From Pegea sp. RAD2-039 (Eukaryota > Chordata > Thaliacea > Salpida > Salpidae): 64,000 nt of DNA. Each line of letters opens with the position of its first letter. The stretch's first letter is position 1. This document shows, piece by piece, positions 59,404 to 64,000 of the stretch. The position numbers and the translations under genes are program-made. The stretch is taken from contig JAQGEQ010000284.1 in NCBI GenBank assembly GCA_034620365.1, forward strand, positions 62,001-126,000, in the 5' to 3' direction. Under the pieces are notes generated by a model that was given only the letters and a program-made list of their open reading frames with translations, did not search any database and was not told the origin of the DNA.

Positions 59404-61779
59404 ATGTCTAGTTCAAAAGACAATCAATTTTCCAGATTTGTAAAACAATGCAAGATAAAAGAAAACAAATTTTACATGTTGCAAGGAGATATATTTGATT
59501 ACATTTTTACAAATAAAACAGGCATTGAACTGATCGAATTTCAACATCAATACAAACTGGACCATCTAGATGGTCATGTATTTGATTGTATTTCTAGTTC
59601 ACTGGTCAAGGATAATATTGCATTACCAGGATGTGTTTACTGGATTTCTCAGAATGGATATTTTGTTAATATCTATAAATTGAAAGATTTCAAAGTTAAT
59701 AACTTTTCTTACAAAATGGTTTTGGTTAAAATATTTTATTATTTTGGAGTTGCATGTACTTTAGAAAATCATAAATCAGTAAGAAATCATTTCATTTGTT
59801 TGGAACTATTGAAAAATTGTTTAATCATTGCTGAAGGTTTGGAGTTGACTATAGTTCTACAAAAAATTAGATTAATTGCTTTTTTTTGTTTTTTGTCACA
59901 AGTTATAAATGTGTTTGAAACAACATCAAAAGCAAACTTTAAAGAACAGAAAAAAACAATCTCTATGTTAATAAAAAAGTTTTCTTTTTCTTCATCTTCC
60001 TTCAACGTTTCACACAATCAAGTTAGTTTGGTCACATTACAAACGTATCTGTCATTCTTAGATGGTTATGCATGCAAAGTTATCAGCTCAACAAAACAAT
60101 ACTTTGGAAAGCAAATTTGTTACGTTTCAGCTTATTTGAAAATATTCACGTTAATTGAAGAACTTGTGATGTTTTGTGACTTGTTATTATTCGTTCAATC
60201 TTCAAATGCAAATCAGTTATATATTTTCAGACAAACCATTGCTTCAAAACGAATACACACATTGTGCAAAACTGAATTTGATAATCATGCAATTGAGACC
60301 GACATATCTTTAATTACCACACTTTCGTCAGCTTTGGTTTGTTTTGATGGGATGATAGAGTTAGTTTGTTCTTTAAAGTGTACAAGCTATAAAACAGCAG
60401 AATCTAACAAATATATTCTAACTGGTTTTTATGTAAACAAAACTATCTATAAAAAACTAGATGAGAAATTGGAGTTCAGTGATTACGTATGTGGATTGGA
60501 AAAAAGTCTTGAAGAAAAACATAAACAGTTTTTTCTTATCGATGAAAACATGAATTATCTCATAAACAAACTCTTTTTGTTCTCAGTGTTAAACTCAGAT
60601 ATTTCTAAATATTTGAAAGTTCAAAACATCTCTGGATGGATTTCTAACTGTAATATAAAGATTTCCTTTCTAACTAGGTTAGCATATGCATTGAGAGGTC
60701 GTTTGTTTTCATGTTTAAGAAAATTATTAGATCAGAATGCTTTAAATCAGTCACAGGATTGTTTGGTGCAAGAAGCGTCTATGAATTACTCTGGTGGTGG
60801 AAATTGCCATATCATAGATGAACAACTTTTTTTGTTTGTTGATGAAATCAAGTCATATAAAGAATTGATAGTAAAAGACTTGGCGTTGCGGTTGTTTTCT
60901 GATTGTCTAGTTGAGTCATCTTTGGTCTTAAGTTCAGTAACTAACCTAAAGCTTTTATCTCAATTGGAATTTCCGTTTGAAAACACCAATTTCCAAATTG
61001 AGAAGACCCAATCTTCACCAAACTGTTTAGATTTATTTTTGCTTCTTGGTATAGTCAGTGATGAAATACAACCAATCGTTAATAATTCAAATATTTTACA
61101 ATTACATAGTGGTTTCTTATGGTTGAATGAAGACTTTATTTCAACAGTATCTGAAGAACTTACTAAATCAAAGAAAAATTCAAAAATATGTTTTGAAAAT
61201 CAGTCCTGGAAACAAAAAGAGGAATTGATTTTGTTTTTTAAATCATTATTTTTCTTGAAAAGAAAAATTTGGTTGTTTGCTTTAATAGTTCCAAAGTTTA
61301 TAGATTATACAAAACACCCAAAAAACATCGTAGCAATAATGGAAAAATTTTACGTGAGTGCAGCAAATGTTACGAATTGTATCAGATGGAATAACATTAA
61401 TATTATTTTACTTGAAGGATGGCTTATAATGATAAGATACTGGATGAAAAATAATCCAGATTCTGTTAACTTGATTTTTGAAAGCTTAAATAACTTTTTT
61501 TGTTATCTAAAGCAATTGCCAACATTTTTGAAAGGCAATATTACTGCGTCTAATGAAGAATGTTTTTTTAAAATGATTACCTGCATTGAAGTAACACTAA
61601 AAAAACTAAATACAATTTGTGATGAAAACTGCTTTTCGGAATGGCAGCTAACTTTGTTAAATAAATACAAATTATTCATAAAAAAGATTTCTAAAATGAA
61701 TACAGAAGATTTTAGTTTTAAATTTGTTTTAAGCAAACTTCAAGACCTTCTTGAAGTCTTACCTCTTAGTTCTGATTAG
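59404..61779 (+). CDS. Unrecognised 791-aa protein, single coding exon
   Basis: A long, unbroken frame (2376 nt) from an ATG with A at -3 to TAG. It has no family I can name. The protein appears mostly helical and soluble: there is no signal peptide and no long membrane segment, though it is rich in L, F, K, S and C. A Ser-rich patch KKFSFSSSSFNVS lies near 195-207. The first 45 residues (RFVKQCKIKENKFYMLQGD, then EFQHQ) are preserved in a decayed paralogue nearby, so this is a small local family. A loose likeness in length and helical layout to gamma-tubulin-complex proteins was considered but not supported. AATAAA follows at 61808. The length of the open frame in such AT-rich DNA argues strongly for selection. 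Confidence 0.85.
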   Translation: MSSSKDNQFSRFVKQCKIKENKFYMLQGDIFDYIFTNKTGIELIEFQHQYKLDHLDGHVFDCISSSLVKDNIALPGCVYWISQNGYFVNIYKLKDFKVNNFSYKMVLVKIFYYFGVACTLENHKSVRNHFICLELLKNCLIIAEGLELTIVLQKIRLIAFFCFLSQVINVFETTSKANFKEQKKTISMLIKKFSFSSSSFNVSHNQVSLVTLQTYLSFLDGYACKVISSTKQYFGKQICYVSAYLKIFTLIEELVMFCDLLLFVQSSNANQLYIFRQTIASKRIHTLCKTEFDNHAIETDISLITTLSSALVCFDGMIELVCSLKCTSYKTAESNKYILTGFYVNKTIYKKLDEKLEFSDYVCGLEKSLEEKHKQFFLIDENMNYLINKLFLFSVLNSDISKYLKVQNISGWISNCNIKISFLTRLAYALRGRLFSCLRKLLDQNALNQSQDCLVQEASMNYSGGGNCHIIDEQLFLFVDEIKSYKELIVKDLALRLFSDCLVESSLVLSSVTNLKLLSQLEFPFENTNFQIEKTQSSPNCLDLFLLLGIVSDEIQPIVNNSNILQLHSGFLWLNEDFISTVSEELTKSKKNSKICFENQSWKQKEELILFFKSLFFLKRKIWLFALIVPKFIDYTKHPKNIVAIMEKFYVSAANVTNCIRWNNINIILLEGWLIMIRYWMKNNPDSVNLIFESLNNFFCYLKQLPTFLKGNITASNEECFFKMITCIEVTLKKLNTICDENCFSEWQLTLLNKYKLFIKKISKMNTEDFSFKFVLSKLQDLLEVLPLSSD

Positions 61780-61807
61780 TCTAAAGTTGCATGTGTCTAT
61801 TGTAGTA

Positions 61808-61813
61808 AATAAA
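61808..61813 (+). promoter_or_regulatory. Poly(A) signal AATAAA
   Basis: It lies 29 nt after the stop of the 791-codon gene, a normal position for a 3' end signal with a short 3' UTR. Confidence 0.55.
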
Positions 61814-62067
61814 GATAAAACTAAATATGATATTAACTTGATAAGATTTTTTTTCAAATGTTAATTTTGTCTTGTGTACGCGTGGCATGAAATGAGCAAA
61901 AGTTTGAACACAGATTTTCTTATATTTGTTTATTCGTTATTGTTTTTTTTTCTGTAATTAAATGTGTTTGTGGCAAACAAGAGTAAAAGAAATAAATAAA
62001 TTACTTAATCAGAGTCGTAGTGAAACCTTTTGTGTTTTTTAATTTATCAGTTTCTTTACATTAGTTA
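61814..62067. other. Short spacer
   Basis: No feature seen. Confidence 0.3.
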
Positions 62068-62136
62068 ACTCTGTAATGTAGTAGTTATCACGCCAGTTTG
62101 ACACGCAGAAAGTTTAGGGTTTGGGTCGTTTGGGCA
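62068..62136 (+). pseudogene. Degenerate tRNA-Val-like sequence
   Basis: aatgtagtagttatcacgcc, then TTGACACGC, resembles the D arm and anticodon arm of eukaryotic tRNA-Val (pattern TAGTGTAGTGGTTATCACG, then AACACGC), with a GAC anticodon. The T arm (ggtttgggtcg) is poor, and the acceptor stem does not pair. It is a tRNA relic or the head of an old SINE. Confidence 0.4.
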
Positions 62137-62932
62137 CAAATTTGCAACAAAGAAAAGACAATTAAACCCTTGTCATTATGTTTAGTATGCTATAGGGTTA
62201 TTCAGTGTTAAGTTTTGTGGTTAATATTTTACAGTGAAAGTAAGCAATAAGTAAACCTTCAAGCTTTAACCTAAATATACAAGACATTTAGACAACAATG
62301 AAATTTCCCAATAAAAAATCGATAAAGTCCTGGGAATCTTCTTCTCTCGCGACTTAAGATAATCTCACAACGTAAATCATTTGTTAAAAATTAGTTATTT
62401 ATTTCTATAGCAAAGTTTTATCGCTCTTACGACCAAAAATGGTTCGACATTAACGCAGCTTGTCATCACATACTTCAGTCCTGAATTACATTTCAATTTC
62501 TCAATATGAAGTCATCACCTCAAGGAAGATATTACAAAGTTTGAATCCGTATGAATATTATTAGAAAAGCTTTCATTAGATGTGACTTTTATTTTTTCAT
62601 ACATAGAACTTCCTTATGAGCTAAAACATAATCCGCAATATTGAAGTCTTGGGTTTTGTTTAAACTTTTCCTTCTACAAGGACTATTAGCAGAGTTTTAC
62701 AAGCTTGAATATCAACTCTTTTTTCTGACCTTGTACTTCTATTTAAATATATTAACGTTGATTGCCGTAATATGGTTCATACGTTAAAAAATTTTGCAGT
62801 ATCTCATACATCATCAGGTGCTTTTCATCAAAAATTAAATTATTTGTCATGAATACATGAAAATGTTATTAATTAAAAAATTCTAAAGCAGGTATCAGCA
62901 TTTAAGATTTTTACTTAAACTGTAAGTTTAAA
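62137..62932. other. Spacer, no feature seen
   Basis: AT-rich. No ORF over 60 codons with support and no match to the units were noticed. Confidence 0.3.
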
Positions 62933-62935
62933 TTA

Positions 62936-63190
62936 TAAGTTTTTCGTCGAGAATTTAAAACATTTAAACATTTTTACAAGAATTGTTGACGAGGAATTTT
63001 TGGAACGTAGTTCTTGATGTTGAAATTCAATTTTTTTATTGTCTGTTCTATTTGTAAGAATGTAATCAAACTCATCTCCTTGCAACATGTAAGACTTGTT
63101 TTCTTTTGTCTTGTAAAATTTTACAAAACTTGAGTATTCATTTACGTTTGAATTGAACTTTATTATAGATTGGTAGTCTGTAAAACAGTT
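62936..63190 (-). pseudogene. Decayed partial copy of the 791-aa gene
   Basis: On the minus strand, SSFVKFYKTKENKSYMLQGD, then EFDYILTNRT and IEFQHQ match residues 10-44 of the 791-aa protein. The text then jumps to KNSSSTILVKMFKCF, matching NNFSYKMVLVKIFYYF (about residues 98-113), so about 50 codons are deleted in frame. The rest of the gene is missing. The start ATG aligns with AAG, and the splice acceptor before it is kept. Homology extends at least 100 bp upstream of the acceptor, so this was a genomic duplication and not a retrocopy. The methionine-initiated open frame (from 63208) begins in the old intron. Confidence 0.75.
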
Positions 63191-63299
63191 CATAACAGAT
63201 TTTATCATTGTGGAAATACAGTAAAAAAAAACTTGGTTTGTAAATACATTTTTCTATATTTAAACTAAAACATCATTATATTAATTTTGTTAAATAAAC

Positions 63300-63790
63300 A
63301 GAGATGACTTAAAGCCAAGATAATGTTACAACTTGAAACCGTCTACATTTAGTTATATGTATGTTTAGCTATATGTGTATAATACCCTTGATACTAAAAG
63401 CTGTAAAATTAAGGTATTAGTTTATCTACAAGAATAGAGAATAATATATTTGAACAAAAAATTGCCAACACTTCAAACTTTTATACCCAACTTATAATGT
63501 ATTGATTGAAACCGATTATAACCCACAGCTCGAAACGTATTTATGCAACGTTTTATAAACATAAACTTAAAATTATTTAAAATTTACAGTTACTTTCTAA
63601 CCCAAAACCGTTAGGTTAAAAATATTTAATACAGGAAAAACAGTTGTTTAATATCAATCAGTAAAAGTAATTTTTCTAACTGCACAAGCCAACATAAAAG
63701 TAGTCGATGAGTTTGTAGGATTTTTGAACTATGCTTTTGTATATCAGTAGATTAGTTTTATGCACAGCAACCCTAAATCAATTTAGATTC
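63300..63790 (+). repeat. Diverged unit start block E
   Basis: Aligns with 800-1225 at perhaps 75-80%: cgatac/cttgatac..ctg, agaatagagaataatatatt, gcacaagccaacataaaagtagtcgatgag-type blocks and attagttttatgcacag. It is the oldest unit start seen. It lies just beyond a minus-strand gene remnant, as B, C and D lie beyond the kinases. It fades near 63790. Confidence 0.65.
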
Positions 63791-64000
63791 ATATTAGAAA
63801 TAAGGACTGCTATAGCTCGTGTTAGATGTTATATGAATGATGATGCCAAATAAAAAAAAACACAGTAAAGACTTTTTTCCTCGCAGATAGTACCTTAAAA
63901 GTAAATTATTAACAAAATTATATTATTTTTTGTTGGCATTTTTATTAAACCTTTTTGATTTTCACTATTTAATGTATTTATTTTCTTTTTGTGGAAACAA
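63791..64000. other. Right edge, no feature seen
   Basis: AT-rich sequence with no ORF or repeat match recognised. Confidence 0.3.

Noticed and set aside
59404-61779. 791-aa protein as a gamma-tubulin-complex component
   Set aside because: Only length and a vaguely similar run of helices suggest it; no signature residues could be matched by eye.
1-64000. CRISPR arrays, bacterial operons or phage genes
   Set aside because: Introns, a BTB-Kelch gene, LINEs and SINEs mark the sequence as animal nuclear DNA, and the repeats lack spacer structure.

Overview
The window is AT-rich nuclear DNA (roughly 70% A+T by eye) from a multicellular animal, probably an invertebrate with compact genes. The evidence is spliceosomal introns of about 55-310 bp with GT..AG ends, a BTB-BACK-Kelch gene, C2H2 zinc fingers, a CDK5-like kinase, remnants of a Jockey/CR1-type non-LTR retrotransposon (LINE) and tRNA-headed SINEs. 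The standard genetic code fits every gene read here. I could not fix the phylum.

Most of the window is a tandem segmental duplication. Unit A (about 781-18190), unit B (about 18191-34880) and unit C (about 34881-54450) follow head to tail. Then come a truncated unit D (about 54451-56645) and an older, diverged unit start E (about 63300-63790). Each full unit carries, in order: a non-coding start block; a minus-strand LINE; an 11-exon BTB-BACK-Kelch gene on the minus strand; a long AT-rich spacer with 126-bp tandem repeats; a C2H2 zinc-finger exon on the plus strand; a minus-strand ORF remnant of unknown function; a plus-strand fossil of the same LINE family; and an intronless CDK5-like kinase on the minus strand. 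A plus-strand LINE 3' end (1-780) abuts unit A, so the array may continue to the left of the window.

The copies are not simple replicas. The Kelch gene is a patchwork in which a different pair of copies agrees in different exons. That points to gene conversion. Kelch B has a stop codon in its BACK domain, Kelch C reads through, and Kelch A reads through only with a 2-nt downstream splice acceptor. Kinases B and C share a rewritten activation segment and an HRD-to-HCD change, while A keeps HRD. SINEs sit in some units and not in others, so they moved during or after the duplications. The SINE and the LINE share their last ~60 bp, the signature of a SINE mobilised by its partner LINE.

The right end (56646-64000) is different. 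A 1.07-kb inverted, diverged copy of the Kelch/zinc-finger spacer lies upstream of a single-exon 791-codon gene that I do not recognise (59404-61779). A decayed partial copy of that gene lies inverted 1.2 kb beyond it, just before unit start E. The array therefore has a longer history, and a second gene family took part in it.

Kelch proteins are usually substrate adaptors for Cullin-3 ubiquitin ligases and CDK5-like kinases are regulatory kinases, but nothing in the sequence shows that the genes of a unit work together. Their linkage may only reflect joint duplication.
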